From Sulfitobacter sp. W027 (lineage in GTDB: Bacteria > Pseudomonadota > Alphaproteobacteria > Rhodobacterales > Rhodobacteraceae), in assembly GCF_025143985.1 (NCBI RefSeq), contig NZ_CP083565.1:1-64000 (forward strand): a DNA stretch of 64,000 nucleotides, given 5' to 3'. This document shows, piece by piece, positions 9,334-18,463 of the stretch; the first letter of the stretch is position 1; each line of letters begins with the position of its first letter. The position numbers were made by a program, and so were the translations under genes. Under the pieces are notes generated by a model, which worked only from the letters and a program-made list of their open reading frames with translations, ran no database searches and had not been told where the DNA came from.

Positions 9334-10245
9334 ATGCAAATTACCGATCCCGAAGTGCTGCGGTTTATCGCCGATACCGAAGCCGCCTACCCTGCCGAAG
9401 CCAATGGTGCCACCGCGGAGGAAAACCGCCGGATGTATGACGCCATGTGCGCCGTTTTCCGTGCTCCGCGGCCCGAAGGCTTGCCGGTGCGCGATGAGGA
9501 TGTGGCCGGTGTTCCGGTGCGTCGCTACACGCCCGAGGGTGCTGAGGCGCGGCCTTTTTTGCTCTATTCCCACGGGGGTGGCTTTGTCGTCGGCGGGCTC
9601 GATAGCCATGATGACGTCTGCGCCGAACTGGCGGTCGCGACGGGGTGCGAGGTTGTCTCTGTCGATTACCGTCTCGCGCCGGAGCATCTGTTTCCCGCGC
9701 AGATTGATGATGTTGCCGCCGTCTGGAACGCTGAGAGCGGCGATGGCCGACGGGGCATCGCGATTGGCGACAGCGCGGGGGGCAACCTTTCGGCTGGGCT
9801 GTGCTTTCGGATGCGCCGCACGGGCGGGGTGATGCCTTTGGCGCAGGTGCTGATCTATCCGGGGCTGGGCGGCGATATGGATGCACCGAGCTATCATGAT
9901 AACGCCGAAGCGCCGTTGCTGCGGACGCAGGATTTGAAAACCTACGCGGGCATGCTGACCGGCGGCGACATGGAGTTGCGCCGCAGCAATCCCGAAGTTT
10001 CCCCTTTGGTTGCTGAGAGTTTCGCGGGACTCCCCCCGGCGTTTATCGTAACGGCCGATGTAGACCCGCTGCGCGACGATGGGCCGGCCTATCACAAAGC
10101 CTTACAGGCCGAAGGTATTTCCGCCCGATGGCGCAATGAGCCGCAACTGATCCACGGCTACCTACGCGCGCGCCATTGCAGTACCCGCGCAAGTGAGAGC
10201 TTTGGCGCGATTAGCACTTGGATCAATGCTTTCCTGATCGGCTGA
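9334..10245 (+). CDS. Alpha/beta hydrolase, hormone-sensitive-lipase-type esterase
   Basis: 303 residues of the HSL/BD-FAE esterase family. The oxyanion-hole motif HGGGFVVGG is at about residue 80 and the nucleophile elbow GDSAGG at about 147, followed by late Asp (ADVDPLRDD) and His (LIHGYLRAR) positions fitting the catalytic triad. It is the last gene of the carnitine operon, three bases after the ATPase. An attractive but unproven role is hydrolysis of acyl-carnitine esters after import, which would supply free carnitine to the dehydrogenase. Confidence 0.83.
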   Translation: MQITDPEVLRFIADTEAAYPAEANGATAEENRRMYDAMCAVFRAPRPEGLPVRDEDVAGVPVRRYTPEGAEARPFLLYSHGGGFVVGGLDSHDDVCAELAVATGCEVVSVDYRLAPEHLFPAQIDDVAAVWNAESGDGRRGIAIGDSAGGNLSAGLCFRMRRTGGVMPLAQVLIYPGLGGDMDAPSYHDNAEAPLLRTQDLKTYAGMLTGGDMELRRSNPEVSPLVAESFAGLPPAFIVTADVDPLRDDGPAYHKALQAEGISARWRNEPQLIHGYLRARHCSTRASESFGAISTWINAFLIG

Positions 10246-10438
10246 TGAAATTGGTGACGCGAGAAAGAGCGAATGGGAAAGCACACCTTCCGATCACAGG
10301 ATGGCTTCACTCAAACGCAGTATGCGGATGCCCGCTTGGGCAGTGAATTGATCCAAGTGCCTGGTTCTTTCTTCACGCCTGTGTGCAGGGGCAGCGACAC
10401 ACAGATCGCTCCCCCTTATTCTATGCGCCAATTCGCCC

Positions 10439-11257
10439 TCAGACTTGTTCCGCGTCTTTAGACAGGCGTTGGAAGATCGTCGGAAACCAATCCTCGCGCA
10501 GCTTTTCGCCGGGCGTCATACCATGGCCGGGAAACGGCGGAGATGTCGGGCCGGGCCTCTCCACGTAGCGTGCATCGTCGCCAACCAATCTAAGCGAGAA
10601 TGCGCGGCGGCGGTTTTCGGTGATGTTCCCTCGCGCACCGTGAAGGGTGTAGTAGTTAAAGGCGACAGCATCGCCCGGCTCCATCTCCCATTCCTTGACG
10701 TCCATCCCTTCGGCATCTGGATCGGGAACCGGCATGTATTTTTCGTCATCCGGGTAAAAACTGGTTTCCGCGAGCCAACGGGTCGGCAGCACTGGCTTTT
10801 CCCAAGCATGGCTGCCTGCAACACAGCGCAGGCTGTTGCCCTTTACCGGGTCCATGGGCGACCAGAAACTGACGTTTTGAATCCCATCGACGAAGTAATA
10901 TGGGCCATCCTGATGCCAAGGCGTCGCTTTCGACGTGCCCGGTTCTTTCACGAGAACATGATCGTGGAACACCTGAACCTGGTTCGATCTCATCAGGTCA
11001 GCGGCGACTTCGGCGGCGGGAGAGTTCCGGATGACCTCTTCGAACTCAGGAATGCGTGTCCAGTTGCAATAGTCATCAAAAAACCGACCGCCCTCGCCTT
11101 CTTTAAGGTTTTCGGCGGCATAGGGTCCGGGCTCGGACATATTGCGTTCTATTCCTGTGCAGATCGTTTCGACGTGATCGTTGAACAATCCTTTCACAAG
11201 GACAACGCCGTCTCTTTGGAACGCGTCAATCTGCGCTTGCGTGAGCAATGGGTTCAT
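10439..11257 (-). CDS. Phytanoyl-CoA dioxygenase (PhyH) family Fe(II)/2-oxoglutarate oxygenase
   Basis: 272 residues, starting MNPLLTQAQIDAFQRDG, with the iron-binding HxD (WHQDGPYYF, His about 115) and a distal His in YYTLHGARGN followed by an Arg-rich strand that usually binds 2-oxoglutarate. PhyH enzymes hydroxylate small acids, betaines or ectoine. The start at 11257 is chosen because an AGGAGG-type site lies immediately upstream, although the open frame extends further and overlaps the divergent LysR gene. The LysR gene at 11340 is probably its regulator. The substrate is unknown; proximity to carnitine genes suggests a small amine or acid. Confidence 0.8.
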   Translation of the reverse strand: MNPLLTQAQIDAFQRDGVVLVKGLFNDHVETICTGIERNMSEPGPYAAENLKEGEGGRFFDDYCNWTRIPEFEEVIRNSPAAEVAADLMRSNQVQVFHDHVLVKEPGTSKATPWHQDGPYYFVDGIQNVSFWSPMDPVKGNSLRCVAGSHAWEKPVLPTRWLAETSFYPDDEKYMPVPDPDAEGMDVKEWEMEPGDAVAFNYYTLHGARGNITENRRRAFSLRLVGDDARYVERPGPTSPPFPGHGMTPGEKLREDWFPTIFQRLSKDAEQV

Positions 11258-11339
11258 AGTGGCCTCCTCTTTCAAGGTGGACCTTAGCGGCGAGGCTGAA
11301 TAGTCTGAAATAATATATACAAATAAAAAGAATAGTTCC

Positions 11340-12215
11340 ATGCTATCCATAAGTCTGCGCCAGTATGAATATGTGATCGCAGTCGCAGATGTTGGCTCCA
11401 TGACAGAGGCCGCGATTGCGGTGAATATCTCGCAGCCCTCTTTGTCGGTTGCGATCAAGGATGTGGAAGCCAAAATGGGGCGCAAAATTTTCGCGCGTCG
11501 CAAAGGCTCTGCGACGAAGTTGACACCTTTCGGCCATCGGTTTGTGGATCAGGCGCGCAAAGTTCTTGAGGCCGCAACCGCAATTGAACAGGCATCAGAC
11601 ACCGCGCGGCCCTTTGTCTTGGGATGTTTTGAAGACCTCGCCCCGTGGTACCTGACCAAAACACTCGCACGGCTGAGCGACAGTTTCCCGACTACTGAAT
11701 TTCGAGCCTATGAAGGGCGGTTCACTCAATTGGCGACAGAGATGAACGAGGGTCGGGTCGATTTGGCCATCACCTACGATATTGGCTTTGATCGCAGCTT
11801 TGGGCGGCGCACAATAATGCAGGTGTCGCCTGTGGTTTTTGTCGCTGTGGATCACCCACTGGTGGCCCAATCGACGATCGATTTGCGCCAGTTGAACGAC
11901 TGCCCCCTCATCCTATCGGCAGAAGAATTGTCCTTTGGATATATTCGGAATCTGCTCACCGAAATGGGGGTAAAGCTAGACGTACGGCACAAGACGTCAT
12001 CGCTTGAGATGATGCGCTCTTTGGCGGCGAGTGGGGCTGGCGTAGGTATCAGCTATTCAAACCCGCCGACCGAAGTTTGCTACGATGGTCAACCGCTCGT
12101 AACGATCCCGATCACCACGCCGGAGGCGCGCGCGGATGTCAGGCTGGTCTGGGCCAATCCTGCTGAAGCGGACCCGTTCATATTGAAAGCTGTCGAGGCG
12201 ATTGCATCGGCTTGA
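11340..12215 (+). CDS. LysR-family transcriptional regulator
   Basis: 291 residues with the LysR winged helix-turn-helix (QYEYVIAVADVGSMTEAAIA, then SQPSLSVAIKDVE) and a C-terminal effector domain ending in IASA. It is divergent from the PhyH oxygenase at 11257, with 82 bases between the starts, the usual layout for a LysR gene and its target. Its 3' end lies next to a truncated permease, so the junction downstream is not the original neighbourhood. Confidence 0.85.
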   Translation: MLSISLRQYEYVIAVADVGSMTEAAIAVNISQPSLSVAIKDVEAKMGRKIFARRKGSATKLTPFGHRFVDQARKVLEAATAIEQASDTARPFVLGCFEDLAPWYLTKTLARLSDSFPTTEFRAYEGRFTQLATEMNEGRVDLAITYDIGFDRSFGRRTIMQVSPVVFVAVDHPLVAQSTIDLRQLNDCPLILSAEELSFGYIRNLLTEMGVKLDVRHKTSSLEMMRSLAASGAGVGISYSNPPTEVCYDGQPLVTIPITTPEARADVRLVWANPAEADPFILKAVEAIASA

Positions 12216-12324
12216 TGTCTTTCAGGACAGCGGCGCAGAAGCAATCGGCATCCACTCTATTATGTTCAGACGAGGGAGTTGCCTCCTCCGACACCTGCTA
12301 ATCTTGCGCACCGAAAAGCGCTTC

Positions 12325-12453
12325 AAACCGCGCTTCGACCAACTTACCTTCATGGCGGCGGCATTTGTCATCTACCTGCTGCTCACCGGCATCTCTGATT
12401 TGCTGCTGCGCGCGGTGGAGCGGCATTATAACCGTGGCGTGGTGAGGGCGTGA
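12325..12453 (+). pseudogene. C-terminal remnant of an amino-acid ABC transporter permease (HisQ/ArtQ type)
   Basis: About 40 codons encode the terminal membrane helix and tail of a polar-amino-acid permease (FDQLTFMAAAFVIYLLLTGI, then ERHYNRGVV). No start or earlier helices are present. The upstream sequence switches to the end of the LysR gene, so the 5' part was deleted or rearranged. Its TGA overlaps the ATG of the intact partner permease at 12453, preserving the original operon junction. The fragment probably makes no functional protein. Confidence 0.7.
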
Positions 12454-13220
12454 TGATGGAAAACCTGCTGACCTATATCCCGCTCGACATCGCCCTGATC
12501 GCAGAGAACTTTGACCGTTTCCTCTATGGCGTTTGGGTGACGCTTAACCTGACTTTCCTGTCGCTGCTGTTGGGCGGCTTGCTGTCGATCCCAATGGCCA
12601 TTGCCCGCGCGTCGAAACACCGGGTCTTTAACCCCTTGGTACAGGGCTACACCTATGTCTTTCGCGGAACGCCGCTCTTGGTGCAGACCTATCTGATCTA
12701 TTACGGTGTCGGCCAGTTTGAAGTGATCCGCCAGAGCTTCCTGTGGGATCCGATCCTTTCCTCCGCATGGTGGTGCGCGCTCATCGCCTTCACGCTCAAC
12801 ACCGCCGCCTATACGACCGAACTGCTGCGCGGTGCCATTGCCGATACGCCGAGCGGCGAGGTCGAGGCGGCCATTGCGACCGGGCACTCCTACCGCAGCC
12901 GGATGCGCCGGATCATCTTGCCCTCGGCCTTCCGCCGCGCGATCCCGGCCTATTCCAACGAAGTCATTTTCATGCTGCACGGCTCGGTCATCGCCAGCAC
13001 GATCACCTTGCAAGATATCCTTGGCGTTGGGCGCTGGCTGAACGGGCGCTATTACCTCGCCTATGAAGGCTTTATCACCGCTGCCCTGCTCTATTTCCTC
13101 ATTGTGTTGTGCATCACATGGGCCTTCCGCGGGTTTGAGCGCCGCTATCTGCGCCACCTGACCCGCCGCGACACCGCCCAGACCGAGACTTCTCCCCTTC
13201 CGACCCCTGAAAGAGTATGA
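12453..13220 (+). CDS. Amino-acid ABC transporter permease (HisM/ArtM type)
   Basis: 255 residues with the polar-amino-acid permease pattern: an early [20 protein letters not shown] motif and the EAA loop ([20 protein letters not shown]). Starts are possible at 12450 (GTG), 12453 and 12456; 12453 overlaps the stop of the truncated partner (TGATG). Its partner permease is broken, and neither a binding protein nor an ATPase is present, so the importer is probably non-functional unless completed elsewhere. RidA follows with overlapping start and stop. Confidence 0.83.
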   Translation: MMENLLTYIPLDIALIAENFDRFLYGVWVTLNLTFLSLLLGGLLSIPMAIARASKHRVFNPLVQGYTYVFRGTPLLVQTYLIYYGVGQFEVIRQSFLWDPILSSAWWCALIAFTLNTAAYTTELLRGAIADTPSGEVEAAIATGHSYRSRMRRIILPSAFRRAIPAYSNEVIFMLHGSVIASTITLQDILGVGRWLNGRYYLAYEGFITAALLYFLIVLCITWAFRGFERRYLRHLTRRDTAQTETSPLPTPERV

Positions 13221-13567
13221 TCATGATCGAACGCATCCACACCAACCAACGTATGAGCAAAATCATCAAACACGGAGACGTTGTCTATCTTTGCGGACAG
13301 GTTGGCGATGGGGCCACTGTGACGGAACAGACCAATGATTGCCTCGGGCGCGTGGACAAGCTGCTGCGCGAAGCGGGGTCGTCGCGCGCGCATATGTTGC
13401 AGGCGGTGATCTGGCTCGCTGATATTGCAGACTTTGACGAGATGAATGCCGTTTGGGATGCATGGGTGCCGAAAGGTGCCGCTCCGGCCCGCGCCTGCGG
13501 CGAGGCAAAGCTGGCCGATGCAGAACTCCGGGTAGAGATTATCGTGACCGCAGTTGTCGCAGAGTGA
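13217..13567 (+). CDS. RidA/YjgF family protein (enamine/imine deaminase type)
   Basis: 116 residues of the RidA family. The pattern [20 protein letters not shown] at the N-terminus and the [19 protein letters not shown] region near the end contain the conserved Arg used by the deaminase subgroup. RidA proteins hydrolyse reactive enamines or imines made by PLP enzymes, or act in small-molecule catabolism. The ATG at 13217 overlaps the TGA of the permease, so the genes are translationally coupled. Confidence 0.83.
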   Translation: MIMIERIHTNQRMSKIIKHGDVVYLCGQVGDGATVTEQTNDCLGRVDKLLREAGSSRAHMLQAVIWLADIADFDEMNAVWDAWVPKGAAPARACGEAKLADAELRVEIIVTAVVAE

Positions 13568-13571
13568 GGCG

Positions 13572-14728
13572 TCACAGATCCAGCACGATGGGTCCCTTGG
13601 GGCGGCTGCAACAGATCAGGACCTCTCCGGTCTGCGGCATCTCCAGCGGCTCCTCGAAATAGTCGACCTCTCCCGAGATCAAGCCGCATTTACACGCATT
13701 GCAGATCCCTGCACGGCAGGTGAACGCGGGCTCTCGCCCTGCGTTCTCGGCAAGCTCCAGCAGCGACGCCGCCGCGCTGTCCCATTCTACGATGGTACCA
13801 GAGGTGCGAAACTCGACCCCTGCTTCCGACAGCCCATTCGCAGTATGGGGTTTCTCTTTCTGATGGGTCTCAACCTCTTCCGCTGCCCAAGCGTCAGGGT
13901 TGGTGATGTTAATAAGCGATTTGATCGCAGGCGTCGCGCGGGAGGCGGCCACAGGCGGGGCGGCCTTGGTCACAGCCAATTTTAACGAGGTCGCCTTGCC
14001 AAAGAACTCATAGGGATCCGGTTCTCGGCCACGCCAAGCTCTTGCAGGGTCTGGTAGACGGCCGCCATGAACCCCGTCGGCCCGCAGATATAGGCCTCGT
14101 AATCTCCGATTGGCACATGCTGCCGCAGGAAGGTCTTATCGATCACACCTTCCACATCGTGATGCTTTTCGCGCCGGTCTTTGTCGCTCGGATTGCGATA
14201 GGCAAAACGTGCTTGGACACGGTCATTCACGCAGCCCAAAACCTCATCGCGCAGCGCATGCACCCGCCCGTTTTCGCAGGCATGAAGGAAATAGACCTCG
14301 CGCTCCGTCTCGGCCAAACGGTGCAGCATGGATACCATCGGCGTCAACCCGACCCCGCCAGAGAGCAACAGCACCGGGCGCTCACTTGTCTCATCCAGAA
14401 CGAAACTGCCACGCGGCGCCGCGATGTCGAGCCTGTCGCCCACCTCGACGCGATCATGCAGCCAGCAAGAGCCGAAGCCATCCGGCGCGCCATTCATTCC
14501 AGCCTCACGTTTGACGGTTATCCGGTAATGACACGCCTCTGAGGGCGCACTGGACACCGAATAGGTCTTGAGCACCGGCCCGTCCGGCCCCGGTAGGCGC
14601 AGGGTCAGATACTGGCCGGGCATGACATCCCACAGTACTTGGCCGTCACGAGGGATAAGGTAGAAGGAAGTAATGATATCGCTCTCGACAACCTTATCCA
14701 CCACCTCGAATTTACGGAACGCCGCCAT
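13572..14728 (-). pseudogene. FNR-type oxygenase reductase (FAD-NAD-2Fe2S), split by a frameshift
   Basis: The first frame (14728 to 13982, 248 residues) carries the flavin and NAD domains (KTYSVSSAPSE, LLLSGGVGLTPMVSMLHRL, YICGPTGFM). The second frame (13979 to 13572) carries a plant-type 2Fe-2S domain (CRAGICNACKCG, then a late CC). One base appears missing in the G run at 14013-14015. Reading across it restores ENRIPYEFFGKATSLKLAVT, including the YEFFG linker usual in VanB-like reductases, and joins both frames into one protein of about 385 residues. As written, the reductase would be split. The Rieske oxygenase at 14731 is its partner. Assembly error is a real alternative to decay. Confidence 0.85.
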
Positions 14729-14730
14729 CG

Positions 14731-15771
14731 TTACTGGCTCATCTTAGCGTCGACCATCGCCTCTTCGGCGATCATCGCCTCCAACTGCCTGCGAAAGCGC
14801 AACTGGCCTGCGTCGATTCCAAGGTCGATATGAGGTGAGGTTTTCTCTGACATACCAATTTGCACCGCATCCAAGACGGCACGGTCTTCTTCGAAGGCAT
14901 GGCGCACGTCTTCGCTCATCATCTTTGACAGTTCCTCATCGTCAGGACGGACGTTGCGCAGTTGGAACCAATAGTACCGCGTCTCAGAGGCAGTTGTTGG
15001 GGTCATGAAATTGTAGCTGTCCATCACAAAGGTCTTTTCGTGCAGCGGCCCATCCACCCCGCCGGTGCCAGCCGGGGTGAATACAGCGCGGATCAGCGCA
15101 TGGCTCGGATAGCGAACCTCGTAATGTTGCAGCCGGTCGCAGTTGCCTTCGAACTCGATCACCTTTTTGTAGAACGGCGCGGGTTCGTGGTCCATCATCC
15201 AGCGATGCACGATCACCCCGGTATCGGTCTTGGTCACGCGCAGGGGTGCGTCTTTGGTTTGGGCCGAGGCGAAAGAGCTTTCATGCACCCAGGCAACATG
15301 GGTCGGGTCCAGCAGATTGTCGCACATCAGCAGGTAGTTGCAGTTCAATTCCATCGCCGTCCCCCGGTTGATGCCCCAGTCCGGGCTGTCGAAGTTCGGG
15401 ATGTCGATGATATCTTCGGGATCGGCGATGGCGGCATTGCCCATCCAGATCCAGATCAAGCCGTATTTCTCATGCACCGGATAGGGCCGCACCCGCGCCG
15501 CCGAAGGAATGCGCCCGCCGCCCGGCGCCCAGACACATTGCCCCGCGCAGTCAAAGGTCAGCCCGTGATAGCCACATTCGACATTGCCCCCCTTGATCCT
15601 CCCGTTGGACAGCGGCAGCTTGCGGTGCGGGCAGGCATCTTCCATCGCGATAACCTCGTCCTCGCTGTTGCGGAACATGCAGATCTTCTCGCCCAGCACT
15701 TTTACCTGGGTCAGCGTATTGACGATCTCGTCGCTCCAAGCGGCGACATACCATGCGTTTTTTAAGAACAT
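14731..15771 (-). CDS. Rieske-type aromatic/amine oxygenase subunit (VanA/dicamba-demethylase-like)
   Basis: 346 residues. The N-terminal Rieske centre shows CPHRKLPL and CGYHGLTF, supplying the Cys-His pairs. The catalytic domain has the mononuclear iron motif NLLDPTHVAWVH. The start MFLKNAWYVAAW is typical of VanA-like O-demethylase oxygenases, which take electrons from a VanB-like reductase. The frameshifted reductase starts two bases after this gene ends. The LysR gene at 15884 lies upstream on the same strand. The substrate cannot be read from the sequence; a methylated aromatic or amine is possible. Confidence 0.83.
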   Translation of the reverse strand: MFLKNAWYVAAWSDEIVNTLTQVKVLGEKICMFRNSEDEVIAMEDACPHRKLPLSNGRIKGGNVECGYHGLTFDCAGQCVWAPGGGRIPSAARVRPYPVHEKYGLIWIWMGNAAIADPEDIIDIPNFDSPDWGINRGTAMELNCNYLLMCDNLLDPTHVAWVHESSFASAQTKDAPLRVTKTDTGVIVHRWMMDHEPAPFYKKVIEFEGNCDRLQHYEVRYPSHALIRAVFTPAGTGGVDGPLHEKTFVMDSYNFMTPTTASETRYYWFQLRNVRPDDEELSKMMSEDVRHAFEEDRAVLDAVQIGMSEKTSPHIDLGIDAGQLRFRRQLEAMIAEEAMVDAKMSQ

Positions 15772-15883
15772 GAGGCTTCCTTTTCCGCGTGATTGTGCTG
15801 GTATTTTGGCCGGGAGGATAGGGCGGGGCCGCGCTGGAAAAAAGCGGCAATCCTCTCCTGTACTGTTTAGCAGAGCTATACAG

Positions 15884-16786
15884 TTAGTCAGTCGCCTCGG
15901 ACAGCACCCAGTTCAGGAAGTTGCGGCGCCTATCGTCGTCCAACACCATTGGCCCCCAGCAAATGAAATAGGGCTCCGGCATGGGTATGGAGGCTTGCGA
16001 CAACCGTATCAAACGTCCCTGCCCCAGGTCCGCAGAGGCAAAAGACATTTGCGCAAGGCCGATCCCCTGACCGCTTGCCACCGCCTCGATCGCGGAGCTG
16101 GACAGGGAATGAACGGAGGCCGGACGCAGTTTTGGCTGCGGCAAATCCTGCGCGGCAAGCCATGTGCCGAGCCGGGGAACGCGGGTGTAGGCTGGCCCCC
16201 AATCGATATCCACCCAAGGCAGCTCCGGCAAAGCCGCCGGATCTAGTGCTTGGGGATGCGATTTGAGAAACTCCGGCGCGCAAACTGGAAAGCAGACATC
16301 CCGAAAGAGTGCCTTTGCATGGGGAAACTCTTGTGAGACAGCGCCATAGGTCAGGCGAAACATGTGATCGAAGAATTCCGGTTCAGGCTCGCCATGGGTG
16401 GCCTCTAACCGAATGGCGGTCGGGCCAAAGCGTGCCTCAAACTTATGCAGGCGGGGTTGCAGCCATTTTAGTAGAAGCGTCGGCAACCCTGATACATAGA
16501 TATCATGGTCCGATGCCTGTTGCGCCAAAAGCACCTGCGCCTGCCAGAGCTTTTCAAACCCGGCAGACAAGATCGCATGATAGGACTGCGCTTTGGGGGC
16601 AAGGGCAACGCGGCGCCCGTCCTTCACAATCAACGGGAGGTTTACCTGATCCTCCAGCAGCTTGATTTGCTGACTGACCGCTCCGGGCGTCACCCCAAGG
16701 GCACGGGCCGCTGCGGTGACCGACCCTAGACGCCCGACAGCTTCAAACGCCTGCAAAGCGCGGAGCGGCGGCAAAATTGATCGCAT
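15884..16786 (-). CDS. LysR-family regulator, GcvA type
   Basis: 300 residues starting MRSILPPLRALQAFEAVGRL, the hallmark start of GcvA/AmpR-like LysR proteins, with the helix-turn-helix VTAAARALGVTPGAVSQQIK and a C-terminal effector domain. An in-frame start 51 bases upstream would add residues not seen in the family. It is encoded in the same direction as the Rieske oxygenase genes, 112 bases upstream of them, and may regulate them. Confidence 0.8.
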   Translation of the reverse strand: MRSILPPLRALQAFEAVGRLGSVTAAARALGVTPGAVSQQIKLLEDQVNLPLIVKDGRRVALAPKAQSYHAILSAGFEKLWQAQVLLAQQASDHDIYVSGLPTLLLKWLQPRLHKFEARFGPTAIRLEATHGEPEPEFFDHMFRLTYGAVSQEFPHAKALFRDVCFPVCAPEFLKSHPQALDPAALPELPWVDIDWGPAYTRVPRLGTWLAAQDLPQPKLRPASVHSLSSSAIEAVASGQGIGLAQMSFASADLGQGRLIRLSQASIPMPEPYFICWGPMVLDDDRRRNFLNWVLSEATD

Positions 16787-17006
16787 AGCTGGCCTAAATC
16801 TTTTGAAGTCTATACGACTACTAGCATTTATTGCCAAATGTCACGCTTTCTTTGCCGAAGGCAAGCCTCGCATCCATGCTTCTCCGAGCCGAAAACGGCC
16901 ACCTAAGCGGCGAAATGTCCATGGCTTCTGCGCTAATTGACAGTTTAGTTATAAAGGATAGGCTTGCCACATGGTTACGCATGAGAATCATTTTCGGTTT
17001 CTGCTT

Positions 17007-17065
17007 CTGAACCGCCCCCGTCCCCGGGTGGCGAACGCTTAGGCGTACCTACAACCCCCGGGGCC
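17007..17065 (+). ncRNA. Candidate structured leader RNA, H-type pseudoknot (copy A)
   Basis: Copy A of a four-copy motif (others at 18962, 24770, 26073). It starts with CTGAACCGCC. Stem 1 is CCGCC (17012-17016) with GGTGG (17027-17031), including one G-U pair. Loop 1 is 5 bases. Stem 2 is CCCCG (17022-17026) with CGGGG (17059-17063). Loop 3 is 27 bases and holds a small ACGC/GCGT hairpin. It lies 47 bases upstream of the Rnk-like gene at 17112, so it is probably a cis-acting leader. The fold was read by eye. Confidence 0.6.
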
Positions 17066-17111
17066 ATCTCAAACCTTTCATTGAGACTGCGATCCTTTCC
17101 GGGGGACCATC

Positions 17112-17561
17112 ATGTACATCACCAATCCGACGCATATGCTTACGGGCAATGCCTATCGACCATCCTTCAAATGCCTGCCGCTTAAAGGCAGGTTCCAACT
17201 GACCCGTGCCGATCGGATCGGGGTTGAACGTCTGCTGAGCCTTGGGCTCATAGCGGAATGCCCGAACCCGGCGCTGATTGAAGGTTTCCTGCATCACAAA
17301 CTGCGCTTGGCGCGACCCGCGCCCGAACCTACGCCGGCCAACCTCGTTGTGGCGGGGCGGCTCGTTTCCTTCATGACCAACGGCGGCAGGGCTCGAAGCG
17401 GCATGCTGACCTTTGTGCAGACTAACGACGCGGGGTGCATCCCCGTGACGTCTTTCTTGGGCGCGACCATATTGGGCATGCAAAAGCTACAGAAAGCCCC
17501 CCTGCTGCGCGAAGACGGCTGGATCGACACGCTTGTCGTGCTGGACGTTTGCGGCGCTTGA
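17112..17561 (+). CDS. Divergent Rnk/GreA-C-like protein (copy 1)
   Basis: 149 residues of a divergent relative of Rnk (nucleoside diphosphate kinase regulator). The C-terminal half keeps the order of the GreA/GreB C-terminal fold, with VTSFLGATILGMQKLQKAPLL in place of the usual SPIGxALLG segment. A GGGGGA ribosome site precedes ATG 17112. A paralogue lies at 26187 behind the same RNA leader, and in both places a canonical Rnk gene follows directly. Rnk-like proteins touch the RNA polymerase secondary channel; whether this form still does is unknown. Confidence 0.6.
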   Translation: MYITNPTHMLTGNAYRPSFKCLPLKGRFQLTRADRIGVERLLSLGLIAECPNPALIEGFLHHKLRLARPAPEPTPANLVVAGRLVSFMTNGGRARSGMLTFVQTNDAGCIPVTSFLGATILGMQKLQKAPLLREDGWIDTLVVLDVCGA

Positions 17562-17611
17562 ACACGCGCCACCCCAGCCGCTCAAACCAACCAATTTCAA
17601 GGGAGTTTCCT

Positions 17612-18049
17612 ATGTCCACCCCATCCAAACCACGCCGATCCCCCCGCAAGCCCAAGATCGTACTCAGCAGCACGCGGCTGGCGGAACTTGAGGCGCTTTC
17701 CGAAGGGATGATGCGCCGCAATCCGGAATTGGCTGAGCAGTTGGTTGAAGAACTGGGTCGTGCGCGAATTGTCACCCCGCAGCGTCTGCGCGCTGATGTC
17801 GTCGATCTGGGACGCGAGGTGACTTACCATGACGCAGCAACCGACAAAGATCATACAGTCACTTTGGTCCTACCGCAGGACGCCGACATCTCCAACGGTC
17901 TCGTTTCTATCATGACCCCCATCGGCATCGCGCTCATCGGGCTGGCCGAAGACGCTGTGTTCCATTGGGAAACACGCGACGGGCAACGGCGTGAGTTGAA
18001 AATCCTCAAGGTCGCGCCCTTAGAGCAAGAAACCTTGCAGAGTGCATAA
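17612..18049 (+). CDS. rnk: Regulator of nucleoside diphosphate kinase (Rnk)
   Basis: 145 residues. The N-terminal coiled region (VLSSTRLAELEALSEGMMRR) and GreA/B-type C-terminal domain (ADVVDLGREVTYHD, LVLPQDADI, ITPIGIALIGLA-like) match Rnk, a Gre-fold protein that binds RNA polymerase and affects nucleotide and polyphosphate physiology. The start at 17612 has GGGAG upstream; the longer open frame from 17435 overlaps the preceding gene and is rejected. It follows the Rnk-like gene by 50 bases. A frameshifted paralogue is at 26681. Confidence 0.8.
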   Translation: MSTPSKPRRSPRKPKIVLSSTRLAELEALSEGMMRRNPELAEQLVEELGRARIVTPQRLRADVVDLGREVTYHDAATDKDHTVTLVLPQDADISNGLVSIMTPIGIALIGLAEDAVFHWETRDGQRRELKILKVAPLEQETLQSA

Positions 18050-18193
18050 AATGAGGGAGCCAAACATAAGGGCGCGCAAAAACCATGCGCGGCCCGGGGG
18101 GTGTCGACCAATGCTGTGAAACAGCATGGCGCACCGTCCGGGGAGTGAAACCGCCGTTCAATCGGCACAGCCTTCTTATCTCGGAAATACGCT

Positions 18194-18412
18194 ATGACTA
18201 TTCACTTGCCATCCAAATGCCCTTCTTGCGCCGCCGCGATCCCGCGCGCGGCAGCGGGGCGCTGTCCCAGTTGTCGCACCCAGTTCGCGCAAGGCCTGCC
18301 AAATAGATCAGTAAAATGTCGGCGCTGTGACGCGCCGATCCCACTGCAAGGGGCTTCTGCGCTCACGTGTGTCAGCTGCCGCATGCAACGCCCCTCCCGA
18401 CTAGCAGCCTAA
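18194..18412 (+). CDS. Small double zinc-ribbon protein
   Basis: 72 residues with four CxxC knuckles: CPSC and CPSC in the first half, CRRC and CVSC in the second. This makes two back-to-back zinc ribbons, with no other domain. The function is not recognised; such proteins often bind nucleic acids or act as adaptors. About 145 bases upstream are non-coding and hold a perfect 7-bp hairpin (ATGCTGT/ACAGCAT, 18112-18128). It sits among small stress-type genes. Confidence 0.55.
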   Translation: MTIHLPSKCPSCAAAIPRAAAGRCPSCRTQFAQGLPNRSVKCRRCDAPIPLQGASALTCVSCRMQRPSRLAA

Positions 18413-18463
18413 GAGGGTGCGGACTACCTAACCTATTGCTCGAACTAACAAAGGAAATGTCCC

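Noticed and set aside
8401..10095. 564-codon open frame on the minus strand
   Set aside because: It lies opposite the ATPase and esterase genes, has no recognisable domain, and reflects GC-rich codon use on the coding strand.
10273..10461. 62-codon open frame after the esterase
   Set aside because: It overlaps the 3' end of the PhyH gene, has no ribosome site and no recognisable sequence.
10445..11287. 280-codon open frame on the plus strand
   Set aside because: It is antisense to the PhyH oxygenase, which has clear catalytic motifs.
13979..14030. Programmed ribosomal frameshift in the reductase
   Set aside because: No slippery heptamer or downstream structure is visible, and one added base restores the family sequence exactly.
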